DNA from: Sphingomonas sp. CBMAI 2297
Lineage (GTDB): Bacteria > Pseudomonadota > Alphaproteobacteria > Sphingomonadales > Sphingomonadaceae
Assembly (NCBI RefSeq): GCF_029870595.1
Contig: NZ_JAPDIR010000022.1
Location: 1 to 64,000, forward strand
DNA: 64,000 nt
Direction: 5' to 3'
The notes under the pieces were generated by a model that saw nothing but the letters and a program-made list of their open reading frames with translations, was not told the DNA's origin and did not search any database. The translations under genes were made by a program, and so were the position numbers. Each line of letters starts with the position of its first letter. Position 1 is the first letter of the stretch. Below, piece after piece: positions 24,413-33,109 of the stretch.

Positions 24413-25741
24413 TTACTTCACCAGCAGGATGCGGCTGTTGGGCGGATAGGCCCATTCGAAGCCGCGCTCGGTGACCACGCCATTGTCCTCCAGCGGGATC
24501 TTGATCTTGCGCGCCCCCCATTCGGGCACCGGCGTGTAGAGAAACAGCTCGATCGACAGGAAATTGCCGGGGCGGAGCGTGTAGGTCATGCGCAGCGGAT
24601 TGAAGTCGGCGATCGACGGACCCGAGCCATGGCCCCAATCTCCCACCGAATGGCTGCCGATCACCACGTCCGAGACCTTCATGTCCCTGCTCGGATCGTC
24701 ATAGCGGCCGAGCGCCAGCCCCGGCGTCGCCGCCACGCGCCGGTTGACCGCGGCGAGCGCGTCCCCGGCGGTCACGCCCGGACGGATCACGTCGAGGATC
24801 ATCCGGCGGATTTCCTGCGCCTTGTCATAGGCGCGCTGCACGCCGGGCGGCGGGGCGTTCTCCCCAGGCTTCAGCACATAGGCCATGCGCTTCATGTCGG
24901 TATAGTAGAAGAGATAGTTCACTCCCCAATCGACCGTGATCAGGTCGCCCGGCTGGATCACATGGTCGCCCGAGACCGGGCCGCGCTCGCCGGGGCCGAG
25001 GACATAGATGCTCGGCAGGCCGAAGCTGCTGCCCAGCCCCTCCTTGTGGAGCTGCTCCATCATCCACCAGGCGACATCGCCGGTGGTGGTGTGGCCGGGC
25101 ACGATCACTTCGTTGGAGAGGGCACGCTCCAGAATGGTGCGCGAATATTCCCCCGCCCTGGCAAAGGCCGCGATTTCATGGATCGAGTGGCGCGAACGGA
25201 AGTCGGAGACCAGCTTCTCGGCCGAAACCAGCCGCTCCGCCAGCGCCGGGCCGAGCGTCTCGACCAGCTTCGCGTGGAGCGAATGGCTGAGCCCGTCGGC
25301 AGTGCCGATCTCGGTGGCGATATCGATGCCGATCCGCCTGGGATCGCGCGCCTCGACGAACTTGCGCAGCTCGGCGGGCGAGAGCTTCAGGTCGTAGAGC
25401 GGGCACTGGTCGAACGCCGCGCCGCCGATTCCCATCGCGGCCCGCTCGATCCGGCCGCTGCCGGCGCGATCGGTGAAGACATGATAGCCGACATCGCCCA
25501 CATAGCCGCCGCCGAGCAGCGCGGCATTGGGATCGTCATGCCCCTCGCGCGAGGCGACGATCCACATGTCGATGCGGTTCTCGCGCATCGCCTCGGGCAG
25601 GATCAGGTCGAGCTTGTCCTTGCGGATCTGGCACATCTGGTCCCAGCGCCGCCTGGCCTCCTGCCCCTGGGCGGGAAGCGCCGCCAGCAAGGGAAGGACG
25701 GCAAGCGGCAGGGCCAGGCGATGGCGGCGTTTCGACGACAC
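24413..25741 (-). CDS. Secreted M24-family metallopeptidase (Xaa-Pro aminopeptidase-like)
   Basis: A 442-residue protein. The start is a GTG at 25741 (reads MSSKRRHRLALP), placed after GGGAGA on the minus strand; it gives a good signal peptide ending near ALPAQGQ. An N-terminal creatinase-like domain is followed by the pita-bread M24 domain. All five metal ligands can be seen: Asp in TVDWGVNY, Asp in YYTDMKR, His in WGHGSGPS, Glu in LSIELFLY and Glu in IPLEDNG. It should be an active dinuclear metallopeptidase in the periplasm, releasing N-terminal residues before proline or acting on a related amide. It is divergent from a MarR gene and has shared-element site B upstream. Exact specificity is unknown. 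Confidence 0.85.
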   Translation of the reverse strand: MSSKRRHRLALPLAVLPLLAALPAQGQEARRRWDQMCQIRKDKLDLILPEAMRENRIDMWIVASREGHDDPNAALLGGGYVGDVGYHVFTDRAGSGRIERAAMGIGGAAFDQCPLYDLKLSPAELRKFVEARDPRRIGIDIATEIGTADGLSHSLHAKLVETLGPALAERLVSAEKLVSDFRSRHSIHEIAAFARAGEYSRTILERALSNEVIVPGHTTTGDVAWWMMEQLHKEGLGSSFGLPSIYVLGPGERGPVSGDHVIQPGDLITVDWGVNYLFYYTDMKRMAYVLKPGENAPPPGVQRAYDKAQEIRRMILDVIRPGVTAGDALAAVNRRVAATPGLALGRYDDPSRDMKVSDVVIGSHSVGDWGHGSGPSIADFNPLRMTYTLRPGNFLSIELFLYTPVPEWGARKIKIPLEDNGVVTERGFEWAYPPNSRILLVK

Positions 25742-25800
25742 GCTTGTTCTCCCATGACTTATACCCGGGGAAGGTGGCAGGCCCGTCACGGAAATGGAAC

Positions 25801-25815
25801 AATAATCACGCAATT
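25801..25815 (-). promoter_or_regulatory. Shared element AATTGCGTGAT, site B
   Basis: On the minus strand the sequence is AATTGCGTGATTATT, ending about 60 bases upstream of the M24 GTG start and about 200 bases before the MarR gene at 26016. Its first 11 bases are identical to site A (16516-16530). The rest of the 274-base intergenic stretch (25742-26015) is AT-rich by local standards and shows no gene. The nearby MarR protein is a candidate binder. Confidence 0.4.
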
Positions 25816-26015
25816 TTCGTTGATATTTCACCGCGTGTTCGGCATGGGCCCGCCTTCCCGCGCGACGGGGGCGTCCATGGCGTTTCCGCCACGCAACCGA
25901 TCCGGCGCAAATGACGATTGATAGGTGTAGAAACATATGTTTTCGGCTAATTCGCCTGCCCGATGCCGTCCGGCCCGGCGCAACGTCTTGATCCTGCGGA
26001 ACGATTGAGGGAAAC

Positions 26016-26537
26016 ATGGCCACCAGCGCGGTGAAGAAAACGGCGAGAACGGCAGAGGACCTGATGGACAATCGCAGCGTCTACGACCCGAGCAGCCCCA
26101 ATTTCCGTCTCGAGAACTCGCCTTTCTACCTGATGGCGCATGCCGACTTCAAATATCACGAGGACATGGACATCGTGCTGCACAAGCATGGCGTGTCCAA
26201 GCCGATCTATCGCGTGATGACCGTGCTGCGCGAACGCCAGCCAGCCAGCATCGGCGCGATCGCCGAGGCGGCGTTGACCAAGCGCTCGACGATCAGCCGG
26301 ATCATCGACCGGATGGTCGAGCAGGGCCTCGTCACCACCGAGCCCAACCCCGAGGACAATCGCATCACCGAGGTGACGCTGACTCCGGCCGGCCAGCAGA
26401 CGCTGCGCAAGCTGACGCCGATCGTCGGCCGCCAGTTCAGCCGCGCGATGGACGGGGTGAGCGACCGCGACATCGCCCATCTGCTGCGCACCCTGCAGAA
26501 GATCAGCGCGAACCTGAGCAAGCTGCCGATCGAGTGA
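26016..26537 (+). CDS. MarR-family transcriptional regulator
   Basis: A 173-residue winged-helix regulator. The N-terminal 40 residues are a charged extension; an internal ATG at 26064 could be an alternative start. The DNA-binding core is GVSKPIYRVMTVLRE, then IAEAALTKRSTISRIID and the wing TTEPNPEDNRITEVTLT. It faces away from the M24 peptidase gene and is followed by a pair of inverted REP-like units. Possible targets are the M24 peptidase, itself, and the other genes that carry the TGCGTGAT element. Ligand unknown. Confidence 0.85.
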   Translation: MATSAVKKTARTAEDLMDNRSVYDPSSPNFRLENSPFYLMAHADFKYHEDMDIVLHKHGVSKPIYRVMTVLRERQPASIGAIAEAALTKRSTISRIIDRMVEQGLVTTEPNPEDNRITEVTLTPAGQQTLRKLTPIVGRQFSRAMDGVSDRDIAHLLRTLQKISANLSKLPIE

Positions 26538-26615
26538 GCGGAGACGCGGCTGGGCGATCGCGCAGCCGGGCCGGAACAGCCTTGCGGGGCGGCAACGCTT
26601 CGAACCCAATTCCAT

Positions 26616-26703
26616 CGTCACCCTGAACTCGTTTCAGGGTCCAACCTGCCACGGGCGATATCGCCGGTGGAGAATTGGATGCTGAAACAAGTTCAGCATG
26701 ACG
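26616..26703. repeat. Pair of inverted REP-like palindromic units
   Basis: Unit 1 contains CCCTGAACTCGTTTCAGGG (26621-26639) and unit 2 contains GCTGAAACAAGTTCAGC (26681-26697). Unit 1 begins CGTCA and unit 2 ends TGACG, so the two are diverged copies in opposite orientation, 31 bases apart. Each can fold into its own hairpin and they can also pair with each other. This family, with a TGAACTTGTTTCA core, is a frequent intergenic element in sphingomonads. It lies between the MarR gene and the convergent amidohydrolase gene. Confidence 0.7.
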
Positions 26704-26780
26704 GAAGGGAGAAACTTCGACATCGTGTTTCCCTCCCCGCCAGCCGGAAGCGGCGGGGGAAAAGCCGAATATCGACGCGC

Positions 26781-28178
26781 CTACCGGCCCCTGCCGTCCA
26801 CCACCAGCTTGCCATCCGCGATGACATAGCGGACGTCGCGCAGGTTCTTCAGCGAATCCAGCGGATTGGCACCGACGATCAGGATGTCGGCGATCTTGCC
26901 CGGCTCGATCGTGCCCAGCTTGTCGCCCATGCGCATGATCCGGGCGCCCATGCTGGTGGCGGAGGCGAGCACATCGGCATTGGTCATGCCCGCCTGATGG
27001 AGATAGTCGAGCTCGCGGAAATAGGCGTCGGGATAGCGCCATTCATTCTCGAACGGGATGTCGGTGCCCACGCCGATCGGCACGCCGGCGCGCCAGGCCT
27101 CGTTCACGCGCTTCAGATGATCCTGCTGGTTGATCACGAAGCGGCGCGAATGGGTGTAGTAGAAGCCGCCGCTGGGAATGCCCGCGGTCGGGTAGCCGCC
27201 CTCGAGCAGATTGTCGAAGGCGCCGATCGTCGGCACGAAGGCGGTGCCGTGCTTCTTCATCAGCGCCACGGCCTGGTCGCTCAGCAGCAGCGGATGCTCG
27301 AGCGTGTCGACCCCCGCCTCGATCGCCCAGTCGGTATATTTGCCATAGCTGTCGATCGCGACCGGCACGCCCAGCGAATGCGCCTCGTCGATCGCCGCGG
27401 CGAGCTCCTCGCGGGCGGCCGGGGCGCTGATCTTGATCCAGTCGGCCAGGCGCCGGACCTGCTCGCGCACTGCCTTGCGCCATTCCCAGGGCCCGTCGAC
27501 GCCATGCGGATCGCCGCCGAGATTGGGCTTTTCGCGGCCGGTGGCGGTGGAGGTCACTTCGTCGCCATGCCCGCCCGTGCTGGCGAGCAGCTTGCCGCTC
27601 CACATCACGCGCGGGCCCCGGATCATGCCGCGATCCACCGCTTCCTTGATGCGCAGCGCCACGTCGTCCATCGTGCCGACATCGCGCGCGGCGGTGATGC
27701 CCGCGGTGACCATCTGCTCGGCCAGCACCGTGCCGCGGATCGCCGCGGCGGCCGGGCTGTCGGAATAGCGGCCCATGTCGGTGCCGCGCTGCTGGGTGAA
27801 GTGGATATGCAGGTCGATCAGGCCCGGCAGGATCCACAGCCCCCGCGCATCGATCGTCCGCGCCGCATTGGCGGGCACGGGCGTGCCAGCCGGGCCGGCG
27901 GCAAGGATCCGGTCGCCCTGGAGCACGACCACCGCGTTCGGTATCGGCGCGCCGCCCCGCCCGTCGAGCAGCGTCCCGCCGCTGAGCACGATCACCGGCT
28001 CATGGCTGCGGTCGATCGGCGGAATCGGCAGGCGGCGGACATCGTCGGTCGTCTCGGGGATCGCGCGCTGCGCATGCGCGAGATGCGGCGTCAACACCCC
28101 GATCAGCAGCGCCGCCGAGATCGCCGCACCCCGCAGGAGCCGTTTCCGAACCGCGCCGCCCTGCCTCGATTCCCTCAT
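26781..28178 (-). CDS. Secreted amidohydrolase-superfamily protein (imidazolonepropionase-like)
   Basis: A 465-residue metal-dependent amidohydrolase with an N-terminal signal region (RKRLLRGAAISAALLIG, cleavage near AHAQ), so probably periplasmic. Start ATG 28178 follows GAGGA with 7-base spacing. Expected ligands are present: HxH as DLHIHF (His124, His126), the lysine in WIKIS (Lys249), His295 in TLEHPLL and Asp373 in VGTDIPF. The His usually found after the AH..G strand is replaced: the segment reads VPVAIDSYG with Asp276. Either Asp serves as the ligand or the site is altered. Relatives act on N-acyl amino acids, dipeptides or lactams. It is divergent from the TPR/2OG gene. Confidence 0.83.
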   Translation of the reverse strand: MRESRQGGAVRKRLLRGAAISAALLIGVLTPHLAHAQRAIPETTDDVRRLPIPPIDRSHEPVIVLSGGTLLDGRGGAPIPNAVVVLQGDRILAAGPAGTPVPANAARTIDARGLWILPGLIDLHIHFTQQRGTDMGRYSDSPAAAAIRGTVLAEQMVTAGITAARDVGTMDDVALRIKEAVDRGMIRGPRVMWSGKLLASTGGHGDEVTSTATGREKPNLGGDPHGVDGPWEWRKAVREQVRRLADWIKISAPAAREELAAAIDEAHSLGVPVAIDSYGKYTDWAIEAGVDTLEHPLLLSDQAVALMKKHGTAFVPTIGAFDNLLEGGYPTAGIPSGGFYYTHSRRFVINQQDHLKRVNEAWRAGVPIGVGTDIPFENEWRYPDAYFRELDYLHQAGMTNADVLASATSMGARIMRMGDKLGTIEPGKIADILIVGANPLDSLKNLRDVRYVIADGKLVVDGRGR

Positions 28179-28307
28179 GGCAACATCCTCATCATTCCCA
28201 TTTACACATGATTTAAAGCGTGATTCTCTTGACGAGACAAGGGGCATTTGCAACCTTTCCCCCTCGGCGGGCTCCCGGAAGGACATCCGCCATGGGAATT
28301 GCGTTCG

Positions 28308-30161
28308 ATGGAGCAGGCACCGCGACATGAAGGCCCGGCCCCTCCGCCCGCGGAGTCGGACGGCCTCGGCGCGCCGGCGCTGGGCGAGGCCTTGCGGCAT
28401 GCCATGGCGCTGGCGCGCGGCGGCCAGGGCGAAGCGGCGGAGGCCATCCTGCTGCACCTGCTGGAGCTCGCGCCCGAAAATCCCGACGCGCTCCAGCTGC
28501 TCGGCATGATCGCGCGGCAGGCCGGCCGGCACGCGGCGGCGGTGGCGCTCTTCCGCCGCTCGCTCGCGGCCGCGCCGAACCAGCCGCATGTGCACAACAA
28601 TCTGGGGAACAGCCTGGGCGACCTGGGCGACTCCGCGGGCGCGGTGCGGGCCTATCGCGAGGCGCTGTCGCTCGCGCCCGGCTATGACGAGGCCCGGGTG
28701 AACCTGGCGATCGCCCTGCTCGCCGCCGGGCAGCCGCTGCCCGCCTGCGAGACGCTCGCCCCGCTGCTGCGCCGCGATCCGCGCAACGCGCGCGCCTGGG
28801 CCACGCTCGGCCAGGCGCGGCGGGCGAATGGCGAGCTCGATCACGCCATCGCCGCCTTCCGCACCGCGCTCGCGCTGCGGCCGGATCATGCCGCCACGCT
28901 GCTCAACCTGGGCGTCGCGCTGCGCCTGGCCGGCTGGCCGGAAGAGGCCCTGCCGCTGCTCGCCCGCGCCGCCGAGATCGATCCGGCCAATCCCGAGATC
29001 GCCTATGCCCTGGGCCATTGCCTGCAGGATCTGGGCCGGACCGACGCCGCCATCGTCTCCTATGAACGCGCGATCACCCTGCGCCCCGCCGATCGCGCCG
29101 CGCACCGGTCGCTCAACAACCTGTTGTGGCGGCAAGGGCGCGGCGAGGCGTGGCTCGCCAGCTATCGCGCCGCGCTGACCCGCTTTCCGGGGGACGAAGG
29201 GCTGCTCTGCGACCTGGCCGACCGGCTGCTGCTGGCCGGGGACGCCGCCGGTGCCGCCGCGCTGCTCGCGCCCCATGCCGGCCGCGCCGGAGCGGAGCTG
29301 CGCCACCAGCTCGGCCGGGCCCGCTGGTCGCTGGGCGAGCCGGAAGCAGCGCTCGCGGAGTTCGATGCCGCGCTCGCCGGCGATCCCGGCTTCGCGCCCG
29401 CCGCGCGCGAGGCTGCCCGGGCAGATGTCATCCTCGATCGCCCCGCCGAAGCGCTCGCGCGGCTGAAGCCGCTGCTCGCCGCCGATCCGTTCGACCAGCA
29501 GGCGCTCGCGCTCCAGGGCCTCGCCTGGCGCTTCACCGGCGATCCGCGCGAAACCTGGCTGAACGATGCCGAGCGCCTGGTCTCGGCGAGCCTGGTCGCG
29601 CCGCCCGGCGGCGATGCTATGGGCTTCAACGCGCGGCTCGACGCGGCGCTCACCCCGCTCCACCGCGACCGCCGGCATCCCCTCGGGCAGACGCTGCGCG
29701 GCGGCAGCCAGACCAGCGACGACCTGTTCGCCCGGCCCGATCCGGCGATCGCCGCCGTGCGCGCGATGATCGAGGCACGGGTCCGCGCCTGGCTCGCGGC
29801 GCTGCCGGACGATCCCGACCACCCTTTCCTCCGCCGCAACACCGGCCGCTTCGCCTTTTCCGGCTCCTGGTCGGTGCGGCTGCGCAGCGCCGGCTTCCAC
29901 GAGAACCACATCCACCCCGAGGGCTGGATCAGCGCCTGCTATTATGTCGCCCTGCCCCGTGCGGTGGATTTCCACCGCCAGGGCTGGCTGAAGTTCGGGG
30001 AGAGCGGGCTGCGGCTCGGCGAACGCGAGCGGATCACCCGCATGATCCGGCCCGAGCCCGGGCTGCTCGTGCTGTTCCCCTCCTATTTCTACCACGGGAC
30101 GGTGCCGTTCGAGGATGCCGGCCACCGCACCACCATCGCCTTCGACATCGTGCCCGCATGA
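28308..30161 (+). CDS. TPR protein with C-terminal putative 2OG-Fe(II) oxygenase domain
   Basis: A 617-residue protein. Start chosen at ATG 28308 (GGGAA about 9 bases before); a TTG at 28248 after AAGGGG is an alternative. Residues about 25-420 are tetratricopeptide repeats (for example HNNLGNSLGDLGDSAGAVRAY and NLGVALRLAGWPEEALPLL). Residues about 470-617 match the putative 2OG-Fe(II) oxygenase family: HENHIHPEGWISACYY, a LKFGESGLRLG segment, then LLVLFPSYFYHGTVPF with HRTTIAFDI, giving candidate iron ligands and the 2-oxoglutarate Arg. No signal peptide is seen. The TPR part may present a protein or peptide substrate. The next gene starts 37 bases downstream, so it may be co-transcribed with the cyclase/ior genes. 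Substrate unknown. Confidence 0.8.
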   Translation: MEQAPRHEGPAPPPAESDGLGAPALGEALRHAMALARGGQGEAAEAILLHLLELAPENPDALQLLGMIARQAGRHAAAVALFRRSLAAAPNQPHVHNNLGNSLGDLGDSAGAVRAYREALSLAPGYDEARVNLAIALLAAGQPLPACETLAPLLRRDPRNARAWATLGQARRANGELDHAIAAFRTALALRPDHAATLLNLGVALRLAGWPEEALPLLARAAEIDPANPEIAYALGHCLQDLGRTDAAIVSYERAITLRPADRAAHRSLNNLLWRQGRGEAWLASYRAALTRFPGDEGLLCDLADRLLLAGDAAGAAALLAPHAGRAGAELRHQLGRARWSLGEPEAALAEFDAALAGDPGFAPAAREAARADVILDRPAEALARLKPLLAADPFDQQALALQGLAWRFTGDPRETWLNDAERLVSASLVAPPGGDAMGFNARLDAALTPLHRDRRHPLGQTLRGGSQTSDDLFARPDPAIAAVRAMIEARVRAWLAALPDDPDHPFLRRNTGRFAFSGSWSVRLRSAGFHENHIHPEGWISACYYVALPRAVDFHRQGWLKFGESGLRLGERERITRMIRPEPGLLVLFPSYFYHGTVPFEDAGHRTTIAFDIVPA

Positions 30162-30198
30162 CCGGGCGCGAGCACAACCAGCCCCAGGGAGGACAGAC

Positions 30199-30978
30199 AT
30201 GACCAGCCAGACGCTCGAGAGTTTCGCCGCGGGCATCGCATCGGGCGCGATCCGCGCGATCGACCTCACCCAGACGCTGTCGCCGGACACGCCCACGCTC
30301 GTCCTGCCCCCGGAGTTCGGCCAGTGCGCCGGGTTCAGCCAGGAGGAGATCTCGCGCTATGACGAGCGCGGCGTCGCCTGGTATTGGAACAACTTCACCG
30401 TCAGCGAGCATACCGGCACCCATTTCGACGCGCCGATCCACTGGATCACCGGCAGGGACCTGCCCAACAACGCCGTCGACACGGTGCCGCCGGCCGACTT
30501 CATCGCGCCGGCCGTGGTGATCGACATCTCCGCCCCTGCGGCCGAGAACCCCGACTATCTCCTCACCGTCGAGGATATCGCGGCCTGGGAAGCCGAGCAT
30601 GGCCGCATCCCGCCGCGCAGCTGGATCCTGCTGCGCACCGACTGGTCGAAGCGCGACGTCGATGCCTATACCAATCGCCGCGAGGACGGGGCGCACACGC
30701 CCGGCCCCTCGGCGGAAGCGGTCCGCTTCCTGATCGACGCGCGCGACGCGCATGGGCTCGGCGTGGAGACGATCGGCACCGATGCCGGCCAGGCGCATCT
30801 CCTCGATCCGGCCTATCCGGCGCACACGCTGTTCCACGCGGCGGGCCGCTACGGGCTCCAATGCCTGGAGAATCTCGACCAGCTGCCGCCCACCGGCGCG
30901 GTGATCCTCGCCACGCCGCTCAAGATCAGGGGCGGCTCGGGCAGCCCGCTGCGCGTCCTGGCGCTGGTCGCGGGCTGA
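30199..30978 (+). CDS. Cyclase-family hydrolase (isatin hydrolase / kynurenine formamidase-like)
   Basis: A 259-residue metal-dependent hydrolase of the cyclase family. The start ATG follows GGGAGGA. The family signature HTGTHFDAPIHW supplies the metal-binding His and Asp residues; a second conserved part is TDAGQAHLLDP. Kynurenine formamidase (KynB) proteins are about 50 residues shorter, whereas isatin hydrolases are about this length, so an isatin hydrolase-type activity (isatin to isatinate, leading to anthranilate) is an attractive option. Sequence alone does not prove it. It is 4 bases upstream of iorA, so an indole or aryl-pyruvate context is likely. Confidence 0.72.
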   Translation: MTSQTLESFAAGIASGAIRAIDLTQTLSPDTPTLVLPPEFGQCAGFSQEEISRYDERGVAWYWNNFTVSEHTGTHFDAPIHWITGRDLPNNAVDTVPPADFIAPAVVIDISAPAAENPDYLLTVEDIAAWEAEHGRIPPRSWILLRTDWSKRDVDAYTNRREDGAHTPGPSAEAVRFLIDARDAHGLGVETIGTDAGQAHLLDPAYPAHTLFHAAGRYGLQCLENLDQLPPTGAVILATPLKIRGGSGSPLRVLALVAG

Positions 30979-30982
30979 GCGG

Positions 30983-33109
30983 ATGGCCGAGCGTTCGTTC
31001 AAGGCGGAAGTCGAGCAATTGCGGCTGGGAGACGGCGAGACCTTCCATGGCGAAGGGATCCTCGCAGTCACCAAGGCGCTGCTCCAGGCGGGAGTGGCCT
31101 ATGTCGGCGGCTATCAGGGCTCGCCGATCAGCCATCTGATGGACGTGTTCGCCGATGCGAACGAACTGATGGGTGAGCTCGGCGTCCATTTCGAGAGCTC
31201 GGCGAGCGAGGCGACGGCGGCGGCGATGCTGGCCGCCTCGGTCAACTATCCGCTGCGCGGCGCGGTGGCGTGGAAATCGGTGGTGGGCACCAATGTCGCC
31301 TCGGACGCGCTGTCCAACGTCGCTTCGGGCGGAGTGACCGGCGGCGCGCTGATCATCCTCGGTGAGGATTATGGCGAAGGCTCCTCGATCATGCAGGAGC
31401 GCACCCATGCCTTTGCGATGAAGTCGCAGATGTGGCTGCTCGATCCCCGGCCCAGCCTGCCGGTGATCGTCGACATGGTCGAGAAGGGCTTCGCGCTGTC
31501 CGAGGCGTCGAACACGCCGGTGATGCTCGAGCTGCGGGTGCGGGCCTGCCACGTCACCGGCAGCTTCGTCGCGCGCGACAATCGGCGCCCCCGGCTCACC
31601 GTGGCGGAAGCGGCCGAGGCGCCGGTGCGCGACGCCGACCGGATCGTGCTGCCGCCGGCCAACTTCCTCCACGAGGTGGAGAAGATCGAGCGGCGCTGGC
31701 CCGCCGCGATCCGCTTCATCCGGGAACAGAAGCTCAACGAGCATTTCGGGCCCGAAAGCGACGAGATCGGCATCATCGTCCAGGGCGGCCTGTTCAACTC
31801 GCTGAACCGCGCGCTCGAGCTGCTCGACCTGTCCGACGCCTATGGGAAAGTGGCGATCCCGGTATATGTGCTGAATGTCGCCTATCCGCTGATCCCCGAC
31901 GAGGTTCGCGACTTCTGCGCCGGCAAGCGCGCGGTGCTGGTGGTGGAGGAAGGGCAGCCCGAGTTCATCGAGCATGAGCTGAACACCCTGGTGCGCCGCG
32001 CCGGGCTCGACACCCGGATCGTCGGCAAGGATGTGCTGCCGCGCGCGGGCGAATATGGCGGCGCGGTGATCCGGGACGGGGTGGCGAAGTTCCTGCGCGC
32101 TTATGCTCCCGAGCGAGCGCCTGCCGAAGAACCCGTGGCCCCCGCCCCCGCCCTGCCTCCCGGCGCGGTGCCGCAGCGGCCGGCCGGATTCTGCACCGGC
32201 TGCCCGGAGCGGCCGATCTTCTCGGCGATGAAGCTGGTGCAGAAGGAGCTCGGCGCCTTCCATGTCTCCGCCGATATCGGCTGCCACCTCTTCTCGATCC
32301 TGCCGCCCTTCCATATCGGCAACACGACGATGGGCTATGGCCTGGGCACCGCCGGCGCGTCCGCGTTCAAACCCCGCGACCGGCGCGCGATCGCGATCAT
32401 GGGCGATGGCGGCTTCTGGCATAACGGCCTCACCTCCGGGATCGGCAACGCCGTCTTCAACCAGGACGACAATCTGACGATCATCGTCGACAACGGCTAT
32501 TCCGCCGCCACGGGAGGCCAGGACATCCTCTCCTCGCGGGCCAGGCCGCCGGGCCGCAAGACCAACAACCCGATCGAGAAGGCGGTGCGCGGCATCGGCA
32601 TCGGCTGGGCGTGGACGATGACGCGCACCTATGACGTGGCCGGCATGCGCGACGCGATCCGCGCGGCGCTGACGAGCGCGGAGAAAGGCCCCAAGGTCCT
32701 GGTCGCCCAGTCCGAATGCCAGCTCAATCGCCAGCGCCGGCTGAAGCCGCAGGTGGCGAAGGCGCTCAAGGCGGGCCGGCGCGTGGTGCGCGAGCGCTTC
32801 GGCGTCGATCCCGATACCTGTACCGGCGACCATAGCTGCATCCGCCTCTCCGGCTGCCCCTCGCTCACGATTCGGCCCAATCCCGATCCGCTGCGCCAGG
32901 ATCCCGTGGCCCATGTCGAGAATAGCTGCGTCGGCTGCGGCGTTTGCGGCGAGGTGAGCCACGCCGCGGTGCTCTGCCCTTCCTTCTACAAGGCCCGGAT
33001 CATCGCCAATCCCGATCGCCGGGATCGCCTTCGCCAGCGCCTGCGCGGCTGGGTGATCGGCGCGCTCCAGCGCCGCGCGGCCCGCGCGATCGCCGCGAGG
33101 GCCTTCTGA
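30983..33109 (+). CDS. iorA: Indolepyruvate oxidoreductase, large (alpha) subunit
   Basis: A 708-residue TPP- and iron-sulfur-dependent 2-oxoacid oxidoreductase subunit, which with IorB converts arylpyruvates (indolepyruvate, phenylpyruvate) plus CoA to arylacetyl-CoA, CO2 and reduced acceptor. The N-terminal pyrimidine-binding part begins near GGYQGSPISHLMD; the TPP diphosphate motif is MGDGGFWHNG (about residue 473), closing with VDNGYSAATG. The C-terminus is ferredoxin-like: CTGDHSCIRLSGCP and CVGCGVCGEVSHAAVLCP. It starts 4 bases after the cyclase gene and its stop overlaps the iorB start. The C-terminal ferredoxin and the 477-residue partner place it in the long IOR type found in aerobic proteobacteria. 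The aryl substrate is inferred. Confidence 0.88.
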   Translation: MAERSFKAEVEQLRLGDGETFHGEGILAVTKALLQAGVAYVGGYQGSPISHLMDVFADANELMGELGVHFESSASEATAAAMLAASVNYPLRGAVAWKSVVGTNVASDALSNVASGGVTGGALIILGEDYGEGSSIMQERTHAFAMKSQMWLLDPRPSLPVIVDMVEKGFALSEASNTPVMLELRVRACHVTGSFVARDNRRPRLTVAEAAEAPVRDADRIVLPPANFLHEVEKIERRWPAAIRFIREQKLNEHFGPESDEIGIIVQGGLFNSLNRALELLDLSDAYGKVAIPVYVLNVAYPLIPDEVRDFCAGKRAVLVVEEGQPEFIEHELNTLVRRAGLDTRIVGKDVLPRAGEYGGAVIRDGVAKFLRAYAPERAPAEEPVAPAPALPPGAVPQRPAGFCTGCPERPIFSAMKLVQKELGAFHVSADIGCHLFSILPPFHIGNTTMGYGLGTAGASAFKPRDRRAIAIMGDGGFWHNGLTSGIGNAVFNQDDNLTIIVDNGYSAATGGQDILSSRARPPGRKTNNPIEKAVRGIGIGWAWTMTRTYDVAGMRDAIRAALTSAEKGPKVLVAQSECQLNRQRRLKPQVAKALKAGRRVVRERFGVDPDTCTGDHSCIRLSGCPSLTIRPNPDPLRQDPVAHVENSCVGCGVCGEVSHAAVLCPSFYKARIIANPDRRDRLRQRLRGWVIGALQRRAARAIAARAF

